From Macrostomum hystrix (Eukaryota; Platyhelminthes; Macrostomidae): a stretch of DNA of 64,000 nucleotides. Where the stretch lies: NCBI GenBank assembly GCA_950097015.1, contig CATNEN010000033.1:2604001-2668000 (forward strand), read 5' to 3'. Below are positions 19,242-30,200 of the stretch, in pieces; positions within the stretch are counted from its first letter, which is position 1; the number at the start of each line of letters is the position of its first letter. The translations under genes were made by a program, and so were the position numbers. The notes beneath the pieces are model-generated. The model saw only the letters and a program-made list of their open reading frames with translations. It made no database searches and was not told where the DNA came from.

Positions 19242-22200
19242 TCAGGGTCGAGCGTTGAATGAGAAGTTCCTGGCCGACAGCGCAGTCTCGAATGCCGCGG
19301 CTGCAGCGGCGGCAGCTGAGGCGGCCTCCGTGCTCGCCGCTGGCTGCTGACTTGCTGGCCAGCCAAAGGCGGCGTTCGCCATCGCTAGGTACTGGCAGTA
19401 CTGACCGCAGATCGACAGGTCCACAGCTGGCATCAGGGGCGTCAGGGGTATCAGCGGCGGTGGTGGTGGAAGCCGTGGCTGCGTCAGCGGCGGCGGCGGC
19501 ACAAGCGACCTCGGTTGTTGGGGGCGGAACTCACCGGCCGCAGCAAACGCGGCCGCAGCGTCGGGCCCTAGGAGAGTGTCGATGTCGAAGTATCGCCTTG
19601 GCAACGGCGCTGAGGAAGTCGCTGCGGTCGGCTTCGTCCGCTTCCCGACGTCGGCGGCCGACTGTCCCGCGCCGGCTTCCGCCTGCGGCCGGACTCGCCT
19701 TTTCCGGCGTCGATAGTTGCCGTTCTCGAACATCTCGTCGCAGTTGTCGGCGAGGGTCCAGTAGTTGCCCTTGCCGGGCCTGGCCTTGTCTCGCTGCATC
19801 TTGACGAAGCACTCGTTCAGAGACAAGTTGTGCCTGATGCTGTTCTGCCAGCCCTGCTTGTTCTCGTGGTAGTATGGGAAATTGTCCATGATGAACTGGT
19901 AGATGCCTGTCAGGGATGCAGCGGTGGGACAAGTCTGAGTTTGTTGCTACTGCCGGATTGGGATCATTGGGGTCGGAACTCCCCTTCAGTTGGGAACAGA
20001 AGCCATGGCTTATCAATTAAAGGTTTCTTATGAAAGAATAAATAAAATATAGAATATTTGTTTACTTTGCTGAACTGCAGAATCAGTCCTGTCAATATTT
20101 ATAATTATTATAAAATAAGCTCCTAGCCTAAAACAAAACAAGCTCGGCATAATTTGCGCGGCATTTTCTGTTGTTTTAAGAGGCTCGAGCGCAGTTGCGG
20201 CCGCTTGCAAAAGCAGAAACTTAAGTCAAGTGTGTAGTCTAGGGGAGTCTCCCAACTGGGTCCAGCGATGGCTGGTTTGTTTGAAATGTGTAATTTACTT
20301 ATTTATCAAAAAGCACACTATGCAGAAGTGCCTGTTCAATTGGCCCTCGGCTGCTACCGTTAAGAGCGGGAGCGGCGCGGGAGGGCCACTTCTTCCTCCG
20401 CCATTCAGGGCTTCGCGCGGCATAAACAGAAAACAAGCACTCAGGCGGCAGATAGCGGAGCCGCATTCGAGCCGGCGGGCACTTCATTGATGCGGCGCGG
20501 GCTGTACGAGAGCCCCTTCCCACACCCACGCTGGTATGCGGACCTGCTTAGCATACTGGATCCCAGCATGCCAAAACAAAATAACTTCCGGATCAGGCCT
20601 AGCCGCTATGCAGTGTAAATAAACAGACCAGCCTGCACTGTGGCGGCCTGAGGAATTAAAGGCCAATTATAAGCCAAACTGGGGAGCGACTTTAGGGATT
20701 CGGCTCTGGACTTTTCACATCTCACCTTTCGGCTCCATTTGAAAGCCATCTCTCTGTTTGCCTACCTGTCCGGCTATCTACCTGCCTGCCTGCCTGCCTA
20801 CCTGCCTTGCCTACCTGCCTGCCTGCCTGCCTACCTGCCTACCTGCCTGCCTGCCTACCTGCCTGCCTGCCTGCCTACCTGCATACCTGCCTGCCTAACT
20901 GCCTGCCTGCCTGCCTACCTGCCTACCTGCCTGCCTACCTGCCTGCCTACCTGCCTGCCTACCTGCCTGCCTGCCTGCCTACCTGCCTACCTGCCTGCCT
21001 ACCCGCCTACCTGCCTACCTGCCTACCTGCCTGCCTGCCTGCCTACCTGCATACCTGCCTGCCTAACTGCCTGCCTGCCTGCCTACCTGCCTACCTGCCT
21101 GCCTACCTGCCTGCCTACCTGCCTGCCTACCTGCCTACCTGCCTGCCTACCTGCCTGCCTACCTGCCTGCCTACCTGCCTGCCTGCCTGCCTACCTGCCT
21201 ACCTGCCTGCCTACCCGCCTACCTGCCTACCTGCCTACCTGCCTACCTGCCTGCCTACCTGCCTACCTGCCTGCCCACCTGCCTGCCTACCTGCCTGCCT
21301 ACCTGCCTGCCTGCCTGCCTACCTGCCTACCTGCCTGCCTACCTACCTGCATACCTGCCTACCTGCCTGCCTACCTACTTGCATACCTGCCTACCCGCCT
21401 ACCTGCCTACCTGCCTACCTGCCTGCCTACCTGCCTACCTGCCTGCCCACCTGCCTGCCTACCTGCCTACCTGCCTGCCTACCTACTTGCATACCTGCCT
21501 ACCTGCCTACCTGCCTACCTGCCTACCTGCCTGCCTACCTGCCTGCTAACCTGCCTGCCCACCTGCCTGCCTGCCTGCCTACCTGCCTGCCTAACTACCT
21601 ACCTATCTATATATATACTCGTATATATATATATCAATCTATAAATCCATAAGTGATTATACTAATAAACATATTTCTATTTACAGCCGTGTAAAAACTA
21701 AAATAGAAACTGGAAACTGTGGATTGGTACTTTCAAACTCTCCAAAATGAAGCAGGTGCTCCCAGAAGATCAGTATTAATAGCCCCAGTAGATCTGCAAT
21801 TTACTTCAAAGGCCCAGCTCGAAGGCAGCTGGCATCGCTGGCAACAATTTCGATGCACGACCAATTTATTACAATGGCCAAACTTCAACAGCCCAGTCTC
21901 TGCTCTAGCTCTAGCCGCAGCCAAACGCAAACATGTTTTCAACAGCTGGCTGCAGCTAAATTTGGAACCTGCAGACGCAGCTGCGCTTAGCACCGCTGGG
22001 CCCTGGCTCATCCCGGCGATGGCAGCACGACTGCGTCAGCCATGCGGGTTGGGGGGCTCAGCAGAAGCCTATACTGTACTGCACCTGAAGCCTACTCAGC
22101 AGAAGCCTACTACTGTACTGTACCTGAAGCCTGCTCAGCAGAAGCCTATACTGTACTGCACCTGAAGCCTACTCAGCAGAAGCCTACTACTGTACTGTAC

Positions 22201-22420
22201 CTGAAGCCTGCTCAGCAGAAGCCCCCAATCGTTGCTCACCGTTGAGCGTAATCCTTCTATCGGGTGCACTTTTAATAGCCATGGCAATCAATGCGATGTA
22301 TGAGTATGGCGGCTTCTGCTGCGTTTGCGGCTGCGGCTGCGGCGGCGGCGGCTGGCTCGACTCCGTCGGCATCGACGAAGATGCGGACATGAGAGCCCGG
22401 TAATAAGCAGCCGTATCCAT
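19242..22420 (-). CDS. foxL1: Forkhead-box transcription factor, FoxL1-like, two exons, about 281 aa
   Basis: Sequence-specific nuclear transcription factor. Exon 1 is 22420-22240 and ends LNG at a GTGAGC donor. Exon 2 is 19906-19242 and begins after CCCTGACAG; the join restores [16 protein letters not shown]. The forkhead domain runs from about residue 35 to 130: [14 protein letters not shown], helix 3 [18 protein letters not shown], wing [10 protein letters not shown], then [13 protein letters not shown], whose basic end serves as a nuclear signal. [10 protein letters not shown] favours FoxL1 over FoxC/FoxD, though those remain possible. The C-terminal part is Ala/Pro-rich with poly-Ala and poly-Pro runs. 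The N-terminal linker is Ser/Pro/Gln-rich. The intron position within the forkhead domain is clear. An acceptor-like TGTCAG just upstream (about 22464) could mark a 5' UTR exon or trans-splice site; an in-frame codon at 22462 is a less likely start. Confidence 0.9.
20765..21605. repeat. CCTR tetranucleotide array (840 bp) in the forkhead intron
   Basis: Tract of CCTG and CCTA tetramers, broken only by rare CATA, AACT and CCCG changes. CCTGCCTGCCTA blocks recur, with higher-order duplication of about 250 bp. It ends in a (TA)n tract. It yields two frames rich in LPAC/LPTC that are artefacts. Confidence 0.95.
22062..22222. repeat. 38/39-bp alternating tandem repeat
   Basis: Two copies of a 77-bp dimer made from 38- and 39-bp units (core CAGAAGCCTACTACTGTACTG). 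It lies in the forkhead intron only about 20 bp from the exon 1 donor. Confidence 0.9.
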
Positions 22421-22921
22421 GCTGAGCAGGCGGCAATGGTCCGAACAGCGCAACTTTCCCACCTGACACAGCGCTAAAAACAGAGGATAAAAAAGTTAAA
22501 AGCTTGGGATTTCGCTCCAAGTAAAATCGAATCCAGCCAATGAGTAGGTGAGGCCTGCTCTCATTGGCTAATAGGATATTTGGAACGATAGACTATTTCT
22601 TGAGGTTGTCCTGACACCGATTTTCTGAATACACAGTTATATGACAAGCAGCACTGAATAACCATTTCGGAATGTTAGAAATACCGCGGCCATGCTAAAT
22701 GGCACAATATTGCAAAAAATCAATCCTGTACAACTGCAGGTCCAACTTATAAATACCTATCCCACACTCTGAGATTGTTTATGGTTGAACCTGTTAACTC
22801 ACTGCTGCCATGCAAAAATTATTAGATTTGTTTATAACGGTTTCCGCGATTTGAGGAATATAATTACTGAATTTCTAAAACTATGAGACGGCTTAACAAG
22901 TTGACCATCAAAGAACTCCGA

Positions 22922-23130
22922 TCACAGCTGCTAATCCTCACAGCTGCTAATCCTCACAGCTGCTAATCCTCACAGCTGCTAATCCTCACAGCTGCTAATC
23001 CTCACAGCTGCTAATCCTCACAGCTGCTAATCCTCACAGCTGCTAATCATCACAGCTGCTAATCCTCACAGCTGCTAATCCTCACAGCTGCTAATCCTCA
23101 CAGCTGCTAATCCTCACAGCTGGTAATCCT
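22922..23130. repeat. 16-bp minisatellite (CACAGCTGCTAATCCT)
   Basis: Thirteen nearly perfect copies. Every unit contains an E-box CAGCTG. Confidence 0.95.
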
Positions 23131-23135
23131 CACAT

Positions 23136-23342
23136 CCTTAGTTGGTAACTCCAAAGCTGGCAATCCTCAGGGGGTAACTCCAAAGCTGGCAATCCTCAGG
23201 GGGTAACTCCAAAGCTGGCAATCCTCAGGGGGTAACTCCAAAGCTGGCAATCCTCAGGGGGTAACTCCAAAGCTGGCAATCCTCAGGGGGTAACTCCAAA
23301 GCTGGCAATCCTCAGGGGGTAACTCCAAAGCTGGCAATCCTC
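23136..23342. repeat. 29-bp minisatellite related to the preceding array
   Basis: Seven copies with core TAACTCCAAAGCTGGCAATC followed by CTCAGGGGG. It shares AGCTGSYAATCCTCA with the adjacent 16-bp array. Confidence 0.95.
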
Positions 23343-24300
23343 CATAGGCAAAGCAGTTAAACAAAATACAGTCAAGCATATACCCGCCTGACTTTTAGCC
23401 TTGCCCAAGAGAAACTGGGATGTGAGGAGTGGGAGAGCTCTGGTAATCCCAAATAGGAAGCACAGGCTCCTGTACCAGTTTCGGATCATTATTGTGGCAT
23501 GAAGCAAAAGATGCAGCGGATCCCACCCCCGAACATGGGTGTCGACACACCTCTGGTCTGGAACAGATAATATTTATATTGATAATAAATAACTGGGACT
23601 GCCCGGCGATTCTTTGACCAGTTTGGGGTATTAACCAGGCCGCAGCCATTGCTGTTTGCTGTTGTTGAAGTGTTGGCTTCAATGGCTGGGCGCGGCCCAA
23701 TGTATTCAAGTTGTTTCTTTGCAATTATAAATGGGGGCCGCCCAGCATAAGAATGAAACAGATTTGTATCTGGCAGCAGCCCGACTTCATCGCCTCCTGC
23801 CGCAAGTGGCTCCCCTTATCTTCCCTTTGAGGATTTCCACGGACAGAAAAATCGGCCCCTAGCCTTTGTTTATTATTCACTCCCGCGGGGGCCAAAGCGG
23901 AGGCAGCACAATATAACAGGCCGTATAAAAAACAGGCCTTGAACTGTTTGTTATAAATAACAGCCTGCAGGCACCCTCCTGTCCGGCTTTTGATCAAATT
24001 CGAAACAATAACAGAGCCATTGCCAGTCCGCGGACAGGAAGTCAAGGTGAGATTTGCGCCATCAAACCACCGCTGGTATATTATTGGGCAGGTTTTGTGT
24101 ATTTACATTTCGTTGCAAACTTTTACAGCTTCAGCTGCCAAGTGAAATTTGGGCAGGCGCTGCCCCGGACTCCTGTGCAACTACGAGCTGGCTGATCGAC
24201 ACTTTTGCATGAGCCACTTTCTGATGCACGCAGCCCCGCCTTGGCAGCTTTCCCAACATCTATTAGCTCTCCATACCCCTTCCTAGCACTTCGGAGTCCT
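23343..24300. other. Intergenic, nothing recognised
   Basis: Mixed-composition sequence. Minus-strand frames here (23.3-24.0 kb) lack splice support or recognisable domains. Confidence 0.4.
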
Positions 24301-24302
24301 GC

Positions 24303-24885
24303 CTGCTAGCTCCCTGCCTTCCGTCACATCTTCCTGCCTTCCGTCACATCTCCCCGCCTTCCGTCACATCTCCCCGCCTTCCGTCACATCTCCCTCCCTT
24401 CCGTCACATCTTCCTCCCTTCCGTCACATCTCCCCGCCTTCCGTCACATCTCCCCGCCTTCCGTCACATCTCCCCGCCTTCCGTCACATCTCCCTCCCTT
24501 CCGTCACATCTTCCTCCCTTCCGTCACGTCTCCCTCCCTTCCGTCACATCTCCCCGCCTTCCGTCACATCTTCCTCCCTTCCGTCACATCTCCATGCCTT
24601 CCGTCACATCTCCCTCCCTTCCGTCACATCTCCCTCCCTTCCGTCACATCTTCCTCCCTTCCGTCACGTCTCCCTCCCTTCCGTCACATCTCCCCGCCTT
24701 CCGTCACATCTTCCTCCCTTCCGTCACATCTCCATGCCTTCCGTCACATCTCCCTCCCTTCCGTCACATCTTCCTCCCTTCCGTCACATCTCCCTGCCTT
24801 CCGTCACATCTCCCTGCCTTCCGTCACATCTCCCTGCCTTCAGTCACATCTCCCTCCCTTCCGTCACACCTCCCACCCTACCGCC
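24303..24885. repeat. 20-bp pyrimidine-rich minisatellite
   Basis: About 29 copies of a 20-bp unit with core CTTCCGTCACATCTCCC, alternating CCGC, CCTC and CTGC endings. The pyrimidine strand is the plus strand. Open frames across it are artefacts. Confidence 0.95.
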
Positions 24886-25129
24886 TCATCATTCTCAAAC
24901 TTTTATTTCCTCCAATCCTGTCTAACTCCCACCCGAACCTATTAATCTCCCTAACTCTAACACCTTTCAGCCTGTATCCCTCAGCTCCACACCTTTCAGC
25001 TTTCTACTCACTATTCCGAACGCGTGCAGCTGTACCACGATATCGATATTACATGGAGCCCTTACCGCCTGATCATAGCCTTACTTCACTACTAGTGAGT
25101 AGTTCATAACGCCAGTCGGCTAAGCCGAT

Positions 25130-25560
25130 TCAAAGCCGAATAAAGCAAAAATAAACAAGAAAACAAATCCGGAAAACACTTAATTTGAAAAGCGAAAAAT
25201 CGAAATAAAAGTGTTCGCCTACACAGTTGGAGATGAGACTGCGAGTTGTATATTTTTTAAGAAGCAACAAAGCGTGCGACGGTATATTTTGTTTGCATAT
25301 ATATATTATATATAGAAAAATATATATATTAGTCGATAACAAAAACGATATTGCACAAGAATGCCAAACAGACCAATGAAAACCGAAATGAGAATCAATG
25401 GCTATATTTATGCGCATTGGTATATTAGCGACTTCAATCACTGAATGATTAGAATAAGCTGTCTCAATTGTAAAGCACTGATGAAATAAATGAACAATTA
25501 GAGAATGAGAAAGCAGCGCCTAGGCAACGAGAGCTTGAGAGTGAGAAAGTAGAGAAAGAA
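25130..25560. other. AT-rich spacer, nothing recognised
   Basis: Contains an (AT)n-rich segment around 25300-25332. No exon was found. Confidence 0.4.
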
Positions 25561-25562
25561 TT

Positions 25563-26200
25563 GAGAGGGTGGGAAATGAGAGGGTGGGAAATGAGCGGGT
25601 GGGAAATGAGCGGGTGGGAAATGAGAGGGTGGGAAATGAGAGGGTGGGAAATGAGAGGGTGGGAAATAAGCCGGTGGGAAATGAGAGGGTGGGAAATGAG
25701 AGGGTGGGAAATGAGCCGGTGGGAAATGAGAGGGTGGGAAATAAGCCGGTGGGAAATGAGAGGGTGGGAAATGAGAGGGTGGGAAATAAGCCGGTGGGAA
25801 ACGAGCGGGTGGGAAATGAGAGGGTGGGAAATGAGCGGGTGGGAAATGAGAGGGTGGGAAATGAGAGGGTGGGAAATGAGCGGGTGGGAAATGAGCGGGT
25901 GGGAAATGAGAGGGTGGGAAATGAGAGGGTGGGAAATGAGAGGAATGAAGTCTAGGGCAAAATGAGAGGGTGGGAAATAAGCCGGTGGGAAATGAGAGGG
26001 TGGGAAATGAGCGGGTGGGAAATGAGAGGGTGGGAAATGAGAGGGTGGGAAATGAGCGGGTGGGAAATGAGAGGGTGGGAAATGAGCCGGTGGGAAATGA
26101 GAGGGTGGGAAATGAGCCGGTGGGAAATGGCAGGGTGGGAAATGAGCGGGTGGGAAATGACAGGGTGGGAAATGAGCGGGTGGGAAATGAGGTGAGAAAG
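25563..26200. repeat. 15-bp G-rich minisatellite (GAGMGGGTGGGAAAT)
   Basis: About 40 copies interrupted once (25943-25964) by a short non-repeat segment. The unit length is a multiple of three, so long frames exist on both strands (MRGWE..., HFPPS...) that are not genes. GGGTGGG in every unit gives strong G-quadruplex potential. Confidence 0.95.
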
Positions 26201-26281
26201 CAGGGGCTAAGACAGCAAGGGTCCCAGGTCAAGCGGGTCAGAGTGCTCAGGGGTGGAGCAGCAGCGGAGGAGTCGGGCTAG

Positions 26282-27240
26282 ACAGAATGAGATACAGAAC
26301 ACCAGCTGAGAGCTGAGCTGTAGATTGTTTCACAATCGCTAGGATAAAACTATTGGAAAGTTGAGGAACATTAAAAATGGGGAAAAGAAACAAAAGCAAG
26401 CGAACAGAAAAAGCAGCAAAAGCATACGGATAGAAATTTGATGATTCGGTAGAGAAAATAGCACCTGAACGAATTAGGAAATGCTCAGTTCCATCAATGC
26501 TTAATTGGGGCTAAAAACAGTCGACCAGCTGCATAGCCAATTAGTTTAGTTGCTAGGGGGGACTTTAAAAAACACAGACAAAGGAGATCATTGTTATAAA
26601 ATAAGCTGAATGTGAATAAAATGGATCGCAACAAAACAAAAAAACGGAATCAAAGCTCGACTTAGCCAAAGATTGCAATCGGCTCTAACAAGACTCGGCT
26701 TAAATATTGGACCAGTTCTGCTTTAACCAGCTTTCAACGAAAAATATAACAGAGTGCAACAGCAAATAACAGAACAAAAATATAACAAAAATAATAACAA
26801 ACAACACAACGCCGATAACAAGTTCTCATTGGTTTGCTGAATTCTCATTGCCAGACTTATTTCAAATTGGTCAATTTTGAGGGTGGATGCGGCTGAATGA
26901 CCGGCCCAGGTGTCATTTCTGTGTGTCTATCTTTTAATTTGATGCTTTTTGTTATAATTTATGGCGCCAATTTGAAACAAGTCTAGGGCAAAAAATTCTA
27001 GGAAAATGGCGACAGGTAAGCGCCAAAAAAGAGAGCCAGACGCCACAGAAAACGTTTGTTTACTAGCTGGCAGTGAGTGAGTAAAAATAGGCCTGGATAT
27101 AATCAGCTGTTTTAACTTGGAAAGCGCATGCAAAAATTAACAAAAAACTTTAAAAAAAAACTGGGCCGCGCCTAGCCGGAAATAAGTGAGGCGTGAACAT
27201 ACAAAAAAACAAATAAACAAACAAAACGCGAGTCCTCATA
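26282..27240. other. Intergenic spacer downstream of the TRIM-NHL gene
   Basis: AT-rich; no gene seen. It includes the probable 3' UTR of the minus-strand TRIM-NHL gene. Confidence 0.4.
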
Positions 27241-27254
27241 CTCTGATCGCATAC

Positions 27255-30200
27255 TCACTGGTCGGCAACGGCCGACGGACCCGGGGGCAGAAGAAGGCTC
27301 TGCTGCTGCTGCTGCTGCTGCTGGGTCTGCTGCAGGCCGCTGCACCGGTAGATGTAGATCCTGTAGTCCTTGCTAGCCAGCACAATGGACCCATCGTCTA
27401 GCAGGTCGATGTCGAAGCACTGGGCGTGCTTGATTCGCGACTCCAGGGCCTGCACAGGCCGGCCCTCCGGCGTGAAGACGGTCACGTTGAAATTGTTGTG
27501 ATTGTCGGCCACGACAATGTTGCCATCGGAGCGGACTGCCACACCGATGGGGTAGTTGGTAACGCCGCTCATGCCAATCTGGCCCATGTAGGCGCCGTGA
27601 TAGTTGAACACGCGAATGCAGTGGGCGCGATTGTCACTGATGTAGATCCTGTAGTTATTGTCCACCGCGATGCTGTTGGGAAACTGCAGGCGGCTGCACT
27701 TGAAGGTCTTCAGCACGATGCCGCTGGAGTCGAAGATAACAACGCGCATGATTTTGCACTCGATGCAGATCACCCGGCCGTCTCTGTCCACGCAGACTCC
27801 GCGCGGGTGCTGCAGCACGTCGGAGCCGAATTTTCTAAGAAATTCGCCTCGGCGAGTGTACACCTGCACCTGGTGAGTTGGAGATCGCTCGGTTATCACA
27901 ATATTGCCGGTGGCGCGGTGAACCGCCACGCGATTCGGGTACGTGAACTGGCCCTCGCGGCGGCCGTTCTCGCCGAAATGGAATCGCAGCTGGCCAGTGA
28001 CGCTGAACACCTGAATGCGGTGGTTGTTGGTGTCGGCCACAATGATCTCCTGCTCGGCGTTGACGGCTACTCCGCTGGGCTCCGTGAACTGGCCGTCTGT
28101 GAGGCCGAATTCGCCGAATTTCCTGAAAATGGCGACAGGTGAAATGAGTTTCGTCTGGAATATGTTCAGATGCGTATGGGATCTGGGTTGATTGGGATGT
28201 GACATATAGAATCATTGTGACTTGATAGGAGGATCCATGATCAGTGTGGCATGGTATGAGGATCTGGGATCAGTGTGACATGGTATGAGGATCTGGGATC
28301 AGTGTGGCATGGTATGAGGATCTGGGATCAGTGTGGCATGGTATGAGGATCTATGATCAGTGGGGCATGGTATGAGGATGAGGATCTGGGATCATTTTGG
28401 CATGGTATGAGGATCTGGGATCATTGTGGCATGGTATGAGGATCTGGGATCATTGTGGCATGGTATGAGGATCTGGGATCAGTGTGGCATGGTATGAGGA
28501 TCTGGGATCAGTGTGGCATGGTATGAGGATCTGGGATCATTGTGGCATGGTATGAGGATCTGGGATCATTGTGGCATGGTATGAGGATCTGCGATCAAAT
28601 TGTGGCATGGTATGAGGATCTATGATCAGTGGGGCATGGTATGAGGATGAGGATCTGGGATCATTTTGGCATGGTATGAGGATCTGGGATCATTGTGGCA
28701 TGGTATGAGGATCTATGATCAGTGGGGCATGGTATGAGGATTTATGATCAGTGTGGCATGGTATGAGGATCTGGGATCAGTGTGGCATGGTATGAGGATC
28801 TGGGATCAGTGTGACATGGTATGAGGATCTGGGATCAGTGTGGCATGGTATGAGGATCTGGGATCATTGTGGCATGGTATGAGGATCTGGGATCATTGTG
28901 GCATGGTATGAGGATCTGGGATCAAATTGTGGCATGGTATGAGGATCTGGGATCATTGTGGCATGGTATGAGGATCTGGGATCAGTGTGGCATGGTATGA
29001 GGATCTGGGATCATTGTGGCATGGTATGAGGATCTGGGATCAAATTGTGGCATGGTATGAGGATCTGGGATCAGTGTGGCATGGTATGAGGATCTGGGAT
29101 CAGTGTGGCATGGTATGAGGATCTATGATCAGTGGGGCATGGTATGAGGATGAGGATCTGGGATCATTTTGGCATGGTATGAGGATCTGGGATCATTGTG
29201 GCATGGTATGAGGATCTGGGATCAGTGTGGCATGGTATGAGGATCTGGGATCAGTGTGGCATGGTATGAGGATCTGGGATCAGTGTGGCATGGTATGAGG
29301 ATCTGGGATCAAGTGTGGCATGGTATGAGGATCTGGGATCAGTGTGGCATGGTATGAGGATCTGGGATCAGTGTGGCATGGTATGAGGATCTGGGATCAG
29401 TGTGGCATGGTATGAGGATCTGGGATCAGTGTGGCATGGTATGAGGATCTGGGATCAGTGGGGCATGGTATGAGGATCTGGGATCAGTGTGGCATGGTAT
29501 GAGGATCTGGGAAATGTGAGACTAGGCCCTATACTTGAAATATCAGTTCAGCTGAACCCACGTGTGGTACTGAATCCTGGCCCTAGCAACCAGCGGAGCA
29601 GACGGTGAGCTAATGTGCGAGCGAAGAAGGGCCTCAGTCAGCTGCTGATCAATAATGCCCAGCGCCTGGCTCTGCTGCTGCTGAAGTTGCAGCGCCTGTT
29701 GCTGATCGATGAGCTGCTCGATTGCACCAGGCGATATAGGCAAATCCGGCTTGGCCACAATGGCACAGTTGGCAGTGCCGGAGTCCAGAGCAACGGATGC
29801 CGGGTTGCAGTCGCTTCCGTGAGACCAGAGCAAAGCGCCACCGCCGCCACTGAGCTGACTCTGCTGCCGCTGTCGCTTCTGGCGCTGCTGCAGCCCGTCA
29901 GCAGCCAGGAGCAGTGTAGCGGCCGGCTGCAATGGGGCCGAGTTTTCCTTGTCGGCTGTGGCCAGAGTCGGCCAGCAGTTCAGCGAGGCGGACGAAGAGC
30001 TCGGCGCTGGGGCAGCCGCAGTTGTGGGCAGCGAGAGGTCCTCAGCTATGGCTGTCTGCGAACGCTGGTGCTGTTGCTGATGATGGCGGCCTTCGCCAAT
30101 GGCACCGAGAGGATTGCCGGGACGGCCCGTAGCAGCAGCTGCGGCGGCGGCCTGTTGTATCGAAGTGTGTGAAAAATCCCAAATTAGCTTTGATGCCATA

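Noticed and set aside
20739-21652. Cys/Pro-rich proteins from the CCTR tract
   Set aside because: Pure low-complexity microsatellite inside an intron of the forkhead gene.
22922-23342. CRISPR-like array
   Set aside because: Repeats are directly adjacent without unique spacers, and the DNA is eukaryotic; these are minisatellites.
25498-26281. Long open frames across the 15-bp array (HFPPSHFPPA, MRGWEMRGWE, MGNERVGNER types)
   Set aside because: The unit length is a multiple of three and lacks stops, so frames stay open on several reading frames at once; no splice or promoter signals.
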